Part shown: positions 1-7,561 of the stretch, one piece after another | How the letters are laid out: every line of letters starts with the position of its first letter | Position numbering within the stretch: the first letter of the stretch is position 1 | Source: UBA5448 sp045536965 | GTDB lineage: Bacteria; Bacillota; Clostridia; Oscillospirales; SIG627 | Reading direction: 5' to 3' | DNA: 64,000 nt | Assembly (NCBI GenBank): GCA_045536965.1 | Contig: JAZSON010000024.1 | Location: forward strand, 1 to 64,000 | The notes under the pieces: model-generated | What the model was told of the DNA's origin: nothing | Databases searched by the model: none | The model's input: the letters and a program-made list of their open reading frames with translations, nothing else | Made by a program: the position numbers and the translations under genes

Positions 1-1322
1 ATATTCTCGCCGTAAGCGAAAAGGTTGTTTTCAACCACGGCGCTCAGCGGAATACCCTTGGCCTCGAAAAGATCGCCGCCGCAAAGGAAGGTGTTGTTTT
101 TCAAAACGATGCTCTTACAGGAAACTCTGGCTTTCTTGTAAGATTCATCATAGGTGGGGGAAGAAGCGAGCAGGAAGAGCGGGGTATCGTTTTCAGAAAC
201 GCAAACGTTGTTTTCAACCGTCAGCTCGGTTGCGGGACCGAACACCGAAGCGATGGTGTTGATCTGCGAGAAAAGGTTATATTCCAAAGAAACGACCGAG
301 TTGTTGGCATAAACGGCGATGCCGCTTGTCCCTTGGAGATGGTGAATATAGTTGTGGTCAATTTTGACATCCTTTGCATCCTTGACCACGATCGCCTGAC
401 GGGAAAAGCCCGAAATTTCGCAGTTGTCGATTCTCGCACCGTCGCCGTCGATCATAATACCGATCGAGTGGTTGGTGGAGGGAATATCCTTGTTAAAGGG
501 GGTGTCGGGACCTTGGATAACAAGACCCGAAAGACGCGCGCCTGCCGAAACACGGAAAGCAACATTGGTATAAGAAGATACCTTTATGATGGCGCCGCCC
601 TTATTGCCGTTTCCTCTCATGCCCATGAGGGTAACGCCCTCGGGAATGACCATTTCATATTTGATCTTGCCGGTTTCTATGGTAAAACCATCGACCTCAC
701 CACCCAGCAACCAGTCGGACATATCAATGCAAATCTCATCTGCAATGACAATGACATCGCCTTTCTTGGCACTCTGCAAGGCAGATTTGAGGGTGTCATC
801 ACTGGTGACATAGCAAGCGTATTTTTTACTTGCCAAGGGATAACCCTTACCGCCGCCAATGGGGGAATCATCGGGGACTGCGCCGTAGGTCACATCCCCT
901 GCACTCAAAGAAGTGTGACCGATATAGTCGGCGTAAACACCAAGACCCTGCGCACCGGCATAAAGCCCCGAAAGATAGCTGCGCAAAGTGGTCGGATCGG
1001 CAAAAACGCCGTCAAGATTGGCTTTAACGGTTTCAAGACCGATGAGCATGGAAACGGTATCGGGATAGAAAAGACGTTGGGTTACCTCGACGGGATCCAA
1101 CTTATTTTGAAGAGCAAGAGGGGTAAAACGCGATGCATCCTCTTCCTCTTCCTCGCCGTCGTCGGGATTTTGTGTGTCTTCGCTCGGGGTTTGCTCTCCC
1201 CCTTGCGAGGGGTTGTCTCCCTCGGGATTCGGGGACTCTTCCTCTCCGCCGCAAGAAACAAGCAGAGAAAGGACCATCATCAGGGAAAGCAGGAGCGCAA
1301 GTAAACGTTTGGTGGTACTCAT
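1..1322 (-). CDS. beta-helix lipoprotein, copy 1 (3' end outside window)
   Basis: This is the N-terminal ~440 residues of a secreted lipoprotein; the rest lies beyond the left edge. The signal peptide starts MSTTKRLLAL and ends in lipobox LLVSC with the lipidated cysteine at residue 24. An acidic Ser/Pro/Glu-rich linker follows, then the first of two expected beta-helix domains. Shared family motifs are visible: TYGAVPDD, GGGKGYP, CIDMSDW, VIPEGVTL, IDNCEISGF and IDHNYIHH. The start at 1322 is preferred over an in-frame ATG at 1328 because AAAGGA lies at good distance. It is the downstream member of a four-gene tandem array, each gene with its own promoter. The repeated NN/HN asparagine-histidine ladders are typical of right-handed parallel beta-helices such as pectate-lyase-like proteins. 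The substrate is unknown; binding or cleavage of an acidic polysaccharide at the cell surface is inference. Confidence 0.85.
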   Translation of the reverse strand, partial: MSTTKRLLALLLSLMMVLSLLVSCGGEEESPNPEGDNPSQGGEQTPSEDTQNPDDGEEEEEDASRFTPLALQNKLDPVEVTQRLFYPDTVSMLIGLETVKANLDGVFADPTTLRSYLSGLYAGAQGLGVYADYIGHTSLSAGDVTYGAVPDDSPIGGGKGYPLASKKYACYVTSDDTLKSALQSAKKGDVIVIADEICIDMSDWLLGGEVDGFTIETGKIKYEMVIPEGVTLMGMRGNGNKGGAIIKVSSYTNVAFRVSAGARLSGLVIQGPDTPFNKDIPSTNHSIGIMIDGDGARIDNCEISGFSRQAIVVKDAKDVKIDHNYIHHLQGTSGIAVYANNSVVSLEYNLFSQINTIASVFGPATELTVENNVCVSENDTPLFLLASSPTYDESYKKARVSCKSIVLKNNTFLCGGDLFEAKGIPLSAVVENNLFAYGEN

Positions 1323-1357
1323 AAACATTTCCTTTCTGTGAAAATATATCTACCTTT

Positions 1358-1386
1358 ATCATATCAAAAAAAACGGCTTTTGTAAA
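1358..1386 (-). promoter_or_regulatory. promoter of beta-helix lipoprotein copy 1
   Basis: On the minus strand a -35 TTTACA (1381-1386) and -10 TATGAT (1358-1363) are separated by 17 bases, about 36 bases upstream of the start codon. The same TTTACA box precedes copies 2, 3 and 4. Confidence 0.7.
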
Positions 1387-1410
1387 GCCGCTTTCTTTTT
1401 TTCTCCACCC

Positions 1411-1440
1411 TGCATAGATTGTATCCCCTTTTTTGTGCAA
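1411..1440 (-). promoter_or_regulatory. conserved upstream element shared with copy 2
   Basis: A 30-base segment upstream of the -35 box begins TTGCACAAAA on the minus strand and ends ATGCA. It matches about 23 of 30 bases with the segment at the same relative place before copy 2 (4420-4449). The ends form an imperfect TGCACA/TGTGCA dyad. It could be an operator or only paralogue ancestry. Confidence 0.4.
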
Positions 1441-1474
1441 TATGGCAAATTGCGACGAAAACACACGCAAAACA

Positions 1475-1505
1475 AAAGACAGTGTGAAAATCACACTGTC
1501 TTTTG
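1475..1505 (-). terminator. terminator of beta-helix lipoprotein copy 2
   Basis: Inverted repeat AAAAGACAGTGTGA / TCACACTGTCTTTT just after the stop codon at 1517, with a T run on the minus strand. Confidence 0.8.
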
Positions 1506-1516
1506 AAAAATGAAAT

Positions 1517-4330
1517 TTACCAATCCTCAACCTTGCCTTTACCTGTATCGATACCCCAAATATTTAAGCCGATCTTCACGTTGCTCAAATATTCATCCAC
1601 ACCGTAGTGGTTGTGGGTGAGTTTGGTACCGAAATGGGCGCGGGGCATATAAACGATGTTGTAATCAAAGGTTCTGTCCTTGGTTGCACGACCACGGAGG
1701 TTATAAGGATCCTGATCGCCGAGATAGGTGTTGTTATAGATATAAACGTATTCACCCGCGATGTCGGTGCCGTCCTTGCGGTCGTTACCGCCGTGCATAT
1801 CGAAGTAGGTGGAAAGCGACTGGCCCATTTCGATGTTGTTGTGGGCGGTATAACCGCTGTGTTCAGCGCCCGTACCCGCGATGGAGTGGCGGTTGTAGTT
1901 AAAGAGGTTATGATCGACAACAGCATACGCCGCAGCAAAGCAGACACCATATCCCAAACCGTTTAATTGATTGTGGTGGATGTAGTTGTGGTGAATGAGA
2001 TGTCCCGTGGTAGCGTTGCCGTCAACATCCGAAGTGAGATAGATGGCCGAGTTGGAAAAGCCCGAAAGCTCACAGTTGTCAATCTCGGTGTTGTTTGCCT
2101 GCACCGTGATGCCGTAGGTGGTTTGGAGGTTATAATAATACGCATGGTCAAGGTCGCCTGCTTGGTGATGCTGACAGGGCGGGAAGTTGCCTTGCGAGAA
2201 GGCGTGGCGGTGATGGGAAACGTGGGTGGCGGGGTCGGGACCGTACAGAGCAAGACCCGTGATGCGCACACCCTCCGTCATAACCTTAATCATAGGAGAT
2301 GAGGTCAGAGCGGTGGACATTAAAACACCGCCCGTCGATACGCTTCCGTCCTCGTGGACATAGCCGCGATTGGAGCAAAGGGTGATCTTTTTTGTGATGT
2401 CGATTCGCTTCATTTGGTTGGCCTCGACATTCGAAAGATCGATTTTTACTCCCTCGGGAATATAAATAATATCCCCTGTTTTACAGTTTTCAACAGCGTT
2501 TAAAAGTTGGTAAATGTTAGAAACGACGTGGGTCGCATCCTTTTCGGTATAGATCCGGTAATATCCCACACCGCCTCCGATCTGTCCCTTTTCATCGTTG
2601 GTCGCGCCATAGGTTTTTTCGTTGACCACCTGAGAAATTTCCTGCTTGTCAAAGTAGGTCAGGTAGTTGGAATAGCCGCCGATCTCGGTCAGAATCGTGT
2701 TGATCTGTTTTTTCACCCCTGCAGAAATAGCGGTGTCTTCCAGAGCGAGCAGATCAACCACGGCAAGATACGGCGCATCGGTTGCCGTCGGATAATAGTT
2801 GGAGGACAAAACGGTGAGTTTTGCCGCAACCGCATTGGCTTGGGGCGCCGACTTGACAACGGGCGCAAAGGGCAAAAGCGCGCAAACCTCTGTAAAGCCC
2901 TTGGAGGTCTTATTCTTTACCTTGGGAGCAAGAATATCGTAAACGTTGTTTTTAATGCTGACACACGCGGTATCGTAAATGGCAGCATCAAGCGATCGGA
3001 TGCTGTCAAAGTCATCGGTGTAAAGGGTCTCACCGTAAGCAAAAAGGTTGTTTTCGACCACGGTGCTCAAGGGAAGCGCCGAAGTGTCAAAAAGCGCAGA
3101 GGGGCAAAGGAAAGTATTATTTTTAACCGACAGATTTTCAAAAGAAAGTCTGACCTTCTCGTAAGTCGGATGGTATTCGGAGGAAAAGCCGAGTTTAAAA
3201 AGAGCCTTCTCGCTTTCGGAAACACAAACGTTGTTTTCAAAGCTCAACTTGCTTTCATTGCCGATAATCGAAGCAATTTGCGTCACCTTGGAAAAGAGGT
3301 TGTGCGAAAGGGTGGCGGTGGCGTTGCTGATATAAACGGCGACACTTTCCTTGGCTTCAAGGTTGTGTATATAGTTGTGATCAAGCTTTGCATCCTTTAC
3401 GCCTTCCATCACAATGGCTTGATTTGCAAAGCCCGAGATCTCGCAGTTGTCGATGCGCGCGCCGTCGCCCGCAATTCTGATGCCGAGAGAATGGTTTTTG
3501 GTGTCGATGTCCTTGTTAAAGGGGGTGTCGGGTCCCTGAATGACAAGACCCGTCAAGCGGGCATCCTTTTCAAGGCGAATGGCGATATTGGTATAAGAGG
3601 ACACCTTGATGATGGTGCCGCCCATCTTACCGTCGCCGCGCAATCCCGCGAGGGTCACCCCTTCGGGAATGACCATTTCGTATTTGATCTTGCCCGTTTC
3701 GATGGTAAAGCCGTCCACCTCACCGCCGAGGATCCAGTCGGACATATCAATACAAATATCATCCTCGATGACGATGATATCCCCTTTTTCGGCATACTGC
3801 AATGCCATTTTGAGGGTGTCGTCGGAGGTGACGCGATAGGAATATCTCTTGTATGCGCGGGGATATCCCTTACCGCCGCCGATGGGAGAATCATCGGGTG
3901 TGGCGCCGTAAATCACATCGCCGTTTACGATGGAGGTATTGCCGATATAATCGGCATAAATTCCAAGTCCCTGCGCATCGGCGTACAGCTTTGCCATATA
4001 ACCGCGCAAAACCGCGCCGTCTGCAAATACGGTGTCAATATTGGCTTTAATGGTTTCAAGACCTGTAAGCATAGAAACGGTATCGGGATAGAAAAGACGC
4101 TGGGTTACCTCTGCGGTATCCATCTCGTTTTTCAGCGTGATGGGAATATAGCGGGGAGGTTTTTCTTCCTGCTCATCGCCGTTTGATGTATCGGTAGAGG
4201 TCTGTCCGTCGTTTTGGTTTCCGTCATCCGCGGGGGTATCGGGGGTATCCTCCCCACCGCAGGAGACAAGAAGAGAAAAGACCATCACCAGGGAAAGGAT
4301 GAGCGCAAGTAAACGTTTGGTCATACTCAT
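1517..4330 (-). CDS. two-domain beta-helix lipoprotein, copy 2
   Basis: The 937-residue protein begins with a lipoprotein signal peptide (MSMTKRLLAL, lipobox LLVSC, Cys24) and an Asp/Thr-rich linker to about residue 60. Domain 1 starts near residue 141 with TYGATPDD and GGGKGYP and carries IDNCEISGF and LDHNYIHN. Domain 2 starts near residue 573 with KTYGATNDE and IGGGVGYY and carries CSNRGYVHEDG, STGG, NFPPC, HHNYIHHNQLNGLGYG, YNRHSIAG, FDMHGG, DGTDIAGEY and IYNNTYLG. Domain 2 is the more conserved between copies and contains clustered His, Asp, Arg and Glu that could be catalytic. Start supported by AAAGGA seven bases upstream. The gene is monocistronic, with its own promoter and terminator. 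The family resembles right-handed parallel beta-helix (pectate-lyase-like) proteins; I cannot assign a CAZy family or substrate. Confidence 0.9.
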   Translation of the reverse strand: MSMTKRLLALILSLVMVFSLLVSCGGEDTPDTPADDGNQNDGQTSTDTSNGDEQEEKPPRYIPITLKNEMDTAEVTQRLFYPDTVSMLTGLETIKANIDTVFADGAVLRGYMAKLYADAQGLGIYADYIGNTSIVNGDVIYGATPDDSPIGGGKGYPRAYKRYSYRVTSDDTLKMALQYAEKGDIIVIEDDICIDMSDWILGGEVDGFTIETGKIKYEMVIPEGVTLAGLRGDGKMGGTIIKVSSYTNIAIRLEKDARLTGLVIQGPDTPFNKDIDTKNHSLGIRIAGDGARIDNCEISGFANQAIVMEGVKDAKLDHNYIHNLEAKESVAVYISNATATLSHNLFSKVTQIASIIGNESKLSFENNVCVSESEKALFKLGFSSEYHPTYEKVRLSFENLSVKNNTFLCPSALFDTSALPLSTVVENNLFAYGETLYTDDFDSIRSLDAAIYDTACVSIKNNVYDILAPKVKNKTSKGFTEVCALLPFAPVVKSAPQANAVAAKLTVLSSNYYPTATDAPYLAVVDLLALEDTAISAGVKKQINTILTEIGGYSNYLTYFDKQEISQVVNEKTYGATNDEKGQIGGGVGYYRIYTEKDATHVVSNIYQLLNAVENCKTGDIIYIPEGVKIDLSNVEANQMKRIDITKKITLCSNRGYVHEDGSVSTGGVLMSTALTSSPMIKVMTEGVRITGLALYGPDPATHVSHHRHAFSQGNFPPCQHHQAGDLDHAYYYNLQTTYGITVQANNTEIDNCELSGFSNSAIYLTSDVDGNATTGHLIHHNYIHHNQLNGLGYGVCFAAAYAVVDHNLFNYNRHSIAGTGAEHSGYTAHNNIEMGQSLSTYFDMHGGNDRKDGTDIAGEYVYIYNNTYLGDQDPYNLRGRATKDRTFDYNIVYMPRAHFGTKLTHNHYGVDEYLSNVKIGLNIWGIDTGKGKVEDW

Positions 4331-4365
4331 AACAGTTTCCTTTCTGCGAAAATGTTCCTATCTAT

Positions 4366-4395
4366 ATCATACCAAACAATACTACCGATTGTAAA
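4366..4395 (-). promoter_or_regulatory. promoter of beta-helix lipoprotein copy 2
   Basis: Minus-strand -35 TTTACA (4390-4395) and -10 TATGAT (4366-4371) with an 18-base spacer, placed 36 bases before the start codon. Confidence 0.7.
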
Positions 4396-4419
4396 GCCGC
4401 TTTCTCATTTTCTACAAAA

Positions 4420-4449
4420 TGCACAGATTGCGTCATCCTTTTTGTGCAA
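4420..4449 (-). promoter_or_regulatory. conserved upstream element shared with copy 1
   Basis: A 30-base segment with TTGCACA and TGTGCA ends, matching the element at 1411-1440 in sequence and in position just upstream of the -35 box. Copies 3 and 4 keep only a GCACAAT-like core. Confidence 0.4.
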
Positions 4450-4460
4450 CATAGCAAAAC

Positions 4461-4495
4461 AAAAGGCAAAGTGAAAAATTCACTCTGCCTTTTTG
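4461..4495 (-). terminator. terminator of beta-helix lipoprotein copy 3
   Basis: Hairpin AAAGGCAAAGTGA / TCACTCTGCCTTT (two mismatches) directly downstream of the stop at 4519. Confidence 0.75.
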
Positions 4496-4518
4496 GGTTT
4501 TAACAAAAATGTGTTCTT

Positions 4519-7359
4519 TTATCCGACCTGTACATAAGGCTTCGGTGTCGAAATGCCCCACAGGTTCTTACCGATCTCGACGTTATCGAGTTTTTCACCG
4601 GTATAACGGTTGTGGGTCAAGTGATTGTAATACTCTTCGCGGGGATTATAGACCGCATTGTACTCAAAGGTTCTCTTATCGGTCTGACGGCCACGGAGGT
4701 TATAGGGAAGCTTTCCATCGAGGTAGGTATTGTTATAAATATGGACATACTCACCTGCGATATCGGTACCGTTCTTCAAGTCGTAACCGCCGTGCATATC
4801 GTAGTGGTCGCTGAGGTTCTGACCCATATCGACATTGTTGTGGGCGGTATAACCACTCTCGGCATGGCCTGCAGCCGCAATGGAGTGGCGGTTGTAGTTG
4901 AAGAGGTTGTGGTGAATGGTGCTGTATCCGTCATAGTGGGAAACACCGTAACCGAGACCGTTGAGCTGGTTGTGGTGGATGTAGTTGTGGTGGATCTCCA
5001 CATCGCGAACAACCTCGGTGTTGATATCTTTGCCAACCTTAATGGCAGCATCCGAGAAGCCCGAAACCTCGCAGTTGTCAATTTCGACCTTGCTTACGCC
5101 AATCAGAATACCCGTGGTGTTCTGGAGGTTGTAGTAATATGCGTGGTCAGGATCGAAGGGTTCAACACGCAAAACGCAGGGCGGGAAGTTACCCATCGAG
5201 AATGCATGGTTGTGGTGAGAAAGGTGGGTGGCGGGGTCGGGACCGGCAATGGTCAGACCCGTGATGCGGGTGCCTTCCGCAGTGATTTTCATGAGCGGCG
5301 AGGAGGTCAGCGCCGAGCAGATGATGACGCCGCCGGTCGAAACACTGCCGTCCTCACGGACGAAGCCGCGGTTGGAGCAAAGGGTGATCTTCACCTTGAT
5401 ATCAAGGAAATCTAGTTTAGAGTTTTGGGCATCCGAAAGGTCGATGCGGGCATTTTCATCGATGTAGATGATGTCGCCTTCTCTTGCAAAATTGACGGCG
5501 GCAATGAGCTGTTCTTTCGTTTTGACCACACGGGTAGCATCTTTTTCGGTATAGATCTGATAATAACCTGCGCCGCCGCCGATTTGACCTTTATCGTCAG
5601 CCGTTGCGCCGTAGGTTTTGCCGTCAATCACCTGAGAAATACCGTTTTCTTTATCGTTGAAGGTCAGGTAGTTGGCATATCCGCCGATGTCGGTCATGAT
5701 GCTGTTAAGGTTCTGTTTTAAGCCATCATAGATTTTGGCATCGCTGTTGTTGCGGAGGGAGAGCAGATTGATATAGGGGTTATCGTTTGCGGTGGAATAA
5801 TAGTTGGCCGACAAAACGGTGAGCTTGGCTTTGGTCACGTCCACCTTCACAGCCGCTTTTTCTTCGGGGACAAAGGCGGTGAGAGAAACACCGTCGTCGG
5901 AAAGTCCCTTGGAGGTTTTGCTCATGGATTTGGGAGCAAGGATGTTATAGACATTGGCTTTGATGCTGACGCGGTCGGCGTCGTAAATCGAAGCGTCAAC
6001 CGAGTTGACCTCATCCAGATAATCAAGATACATGGTTTCGGGATAAGCAAAAAGGTTTTGTTCAACCGTAACGGTGGTGGGAATGCCGTTTGCCGTGAAA
6101 AGATCGGCGGGGCAAAGGAAGGTGTTGTTCTTCACCGTGATGCTCTTGCAAGCCACTCTTGCTTTTTTGTAATCGGCATCGTAGGTGGGAGAGGTGTTGA
6201 GCAGGAAGAGAGACGATTCGCTGTCACTGACACAAACGTTGTTGATGGCGGTGACCTCAGTTTCGGGACCGAAGACCGAAGCGATGGTGTTCACCTGCGA
6301 GAAAAGGTTGTATTCAATGGTGACCGAAGCGTTGTTGGCATGGACAGCCACACCGCTTGTGCCCAGCAAATGATGGAAATAGTTGTGGTCGATTTTGACG
6401 TTTTTCGCATCCTTGACCACAACAGCCTGACGGGAGAATCCGGAAATTTCGCAGTTGTCGATGCGCGCGCCCTCACCGTCAATCATAATACCGATGGAGT
6501 GGTTGGTGGCGGGAACGTCCTTGTTTTGGGGAGAATCGGGACCTTGGATGACAAGACCCGTAAGACGGGCATTTTTACCCAGACGCATGGCAATATTGGT
6601 ATAAGATGTCACCTTGATGATGGCGCCGCTCTTGTCGCCGTTGCCTCTCTGTCCCATCAGGGTAACACCCTCGGGAATAACCATTTCATATTTGATCTTG
6701 CCTGTATCCTTGCCGAATCCCTCAACCTCGCCGCCGAGGATCCAGTCGGACATATCAATACAAATATCGCCTATCACGAGGATGACGTCGCCGCTTTTGG
6801 CTTTCTGCAAAGCCTCTTTCAGATCATCGTCCGAACCGACTCTGTATTTATCTTTTTTGGCTGCAAGGGGATAACCCTTACCGCCGCCGAACGCATAATC
6901 ATCGGGGACAGCGCCGTAGGTCACGTCCCCCGCGCTCAAAGAGGTGTTACCGATATAGTCGGCGTAAATACCAAGACCCTGCGCGCCCGCGTAAAGTCCC
7001 GTCAGATAACTTTTGAGGGTAGCGGGATCTGCAAAAGCGCCGTCAATGTTTGCCTTTACCGTTTCAAGTCCGACAAGCAAAGAGACGGTGTCGGGATAGA
7101 AAAGACGTTGGGTCACACCGACAACATCGAGCTGATTCTTAACGGGGATAAGGGTATATCGGGAAGGGTTTTCTTCCTCTTTGCCCTGTTCGTCCCCTTG
7201 ATCGTCGGAGGGCTTATCGTCGGAGTTTTGGTTATCACCCTGCGAGGGTTTATCTCCCCCCTGATCATCGGGTGTTTCTTCTCCGCCGCAAGAGACGAGC
7301 AGAGAAAGGAGCAACACAAGAGACAGAAGCAATGCAAGCAAGCGTTTTGTCTTATTCAT
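4519..7359 (-). CDS. two-domain beta-helix lipoprotein, copy 3
   Basis: The 946-residue paralogue begins MNKTKRLLAL, with lipobox LLVSC (Cys24) and a Gln/Asp/Ser linker to about residue 68. Domain 1 begins near residue 148 (TYGAVPDD, GGGKGYP) and holds CIDMSDWILGG, VIPEGVTLMG, IDNCEISGF and IDHNYFHH. Domain 2 begins near residue 581 (KTYGATADD, IGGGAGYY) and holds STGG, NFPPC, HHNYIHHNQLNGLGYG, YNRHSIAA, YDMHGG, GTDIAGEY and IYNNTYLD. In this copy the conserved FDMHGG.DR reads YDMHGGYDL, a small change in the presumed active surface. GAAAGGAAA precedes the ATG. It is expected to be anchored on the outside of the membrane. No enzymatic family is assigned; a surface polysaccharide lyase or binding protein is the most natural inference. 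Confidence 0.9.
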   Translation of the reverse strand: MNKTKRLLALLLSLVLLLSLLVSCGGEETPDDQGGDKPSQGDNQNSDDKPSDDQGDEQGKEEENPSRYTLIPVKNQLDVVGVTQRLFYPDTVSLLVGLETVKANIDGAFADPATLKSYLTGLYAGAQGLGIYADYIGNTSLSAGDVTYGAVPDDYAFGGGKGYPLAAKKDKYRVGSDDDLKEALQKAKSGDVILVIGDICIDMSDWILGGEVEGFGKDTGKIKYEMVIPEGVTLMGQRGNGDKSGAIIKVTSYTNIAMRLGKNARLTGLVIQGPDSPQNKDVPATNHSIGIMIDGEGARIDNCEISGFSRQAVVVKDAKNVKIDHNYFHHLLGTSGVAVHANNASVTIEYNLFSQVNTIASVFGPETEVTAINNVCVSDSESSLFLLNTSPTYDADYKKARVACKSITVKNNTFLCPADLFTANGIPTTVTVEQNLFAYPETMYLDYLDEVNSVDASIYDADRVSIKANVYNILAPKSMSKTSKGLSDDGVSLTAFVPEEKAAVKVDVTKAKLTVLSANYYSTANDNPYINLLSLRNNSDAKIYDGLKQNLNSIMTDIGGYANYLTFNDKENGISQVIDGKTYGATADDKGQIGGGAGYYQIYTEKDATRVVKTKEQLIAAVNFAREGDIIYIDENARIDLSDAQNSKLDFLDIKVKITLCSNRGFVREDGSVSTGGVIICSALTSSPLMKITAEGTRITGLTIAGPDPATHLSHHNHAFSMGNFPPCVLRVEPFDPDHAYYYNLQNTTGILIGVSKVEIDNCEVSGFSDAAIKVGKDINTEVVRDVEIHHNYIHHNQLNGLGYGVSHYDGYSTIHHNLFNYNRHSIAAAGHAESGYTAHNNVDMGQNLSDHYDMHGGYDLKNGTDIAGEYVHIYNNTYLDGKLPYNLRGRQTDKRTFEYNAVYNPREEYYNHLTHNRYTGEKLDNVEIGKNLWGISTPKPYVQVG

Positions 7360-7400
7360 AACGATTTCCTTTCGGTTTGGTTTGACGAAATATCACTGTC

Positions 7401-7429
7401 ATTATACTAAAAAAACCGCTTATTGTAAA
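7401..7429 (-). promoter_or_regulatory. promoter of beta-helix lipoprotein copy 3
   Basis: Minus-strand -35 TTTACA (7424-7429) and consensus -10 TATAAT (7401-7406) with a 17-base spacer. Confidence 0.75.
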
Positions 7430-7512
7430 GATGAATTTATTTTTTTGTGGATTGTGCCCATTTTTTTATGACTCGATTTGTTGAAAACAACACACAATTT
7501 TATGAAAATAAC

Positions 7513-7547
7513 GCGTCCGAAACGCATCGGGTGTTTCGGACGCAAAA
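7513..7547 (-). terminator. terminator of beta-helix lipoprotein copy 4
   Basis: Strong hairpin GCGTCCGAAAC / GTTTCGGACGC just downstream of the stop at 7562, followed on the minus strand by GTTATTTT. Confidence 0.75.
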
Positions 7548-7561
7548 ACCTTTATGAAATT

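Noticed and set aside
2507..4186. Long plus-strand open frame (about 560 codons) opposite lipoprotein copy 2, with similar ones opposite copies 1, 3, 4 and 5
   Set aside because: They are antisense shadows of repetitive beta-helix codons; the minus strand carries signal peptides, promoters, ribosome sites and terminators, the plus strand none.
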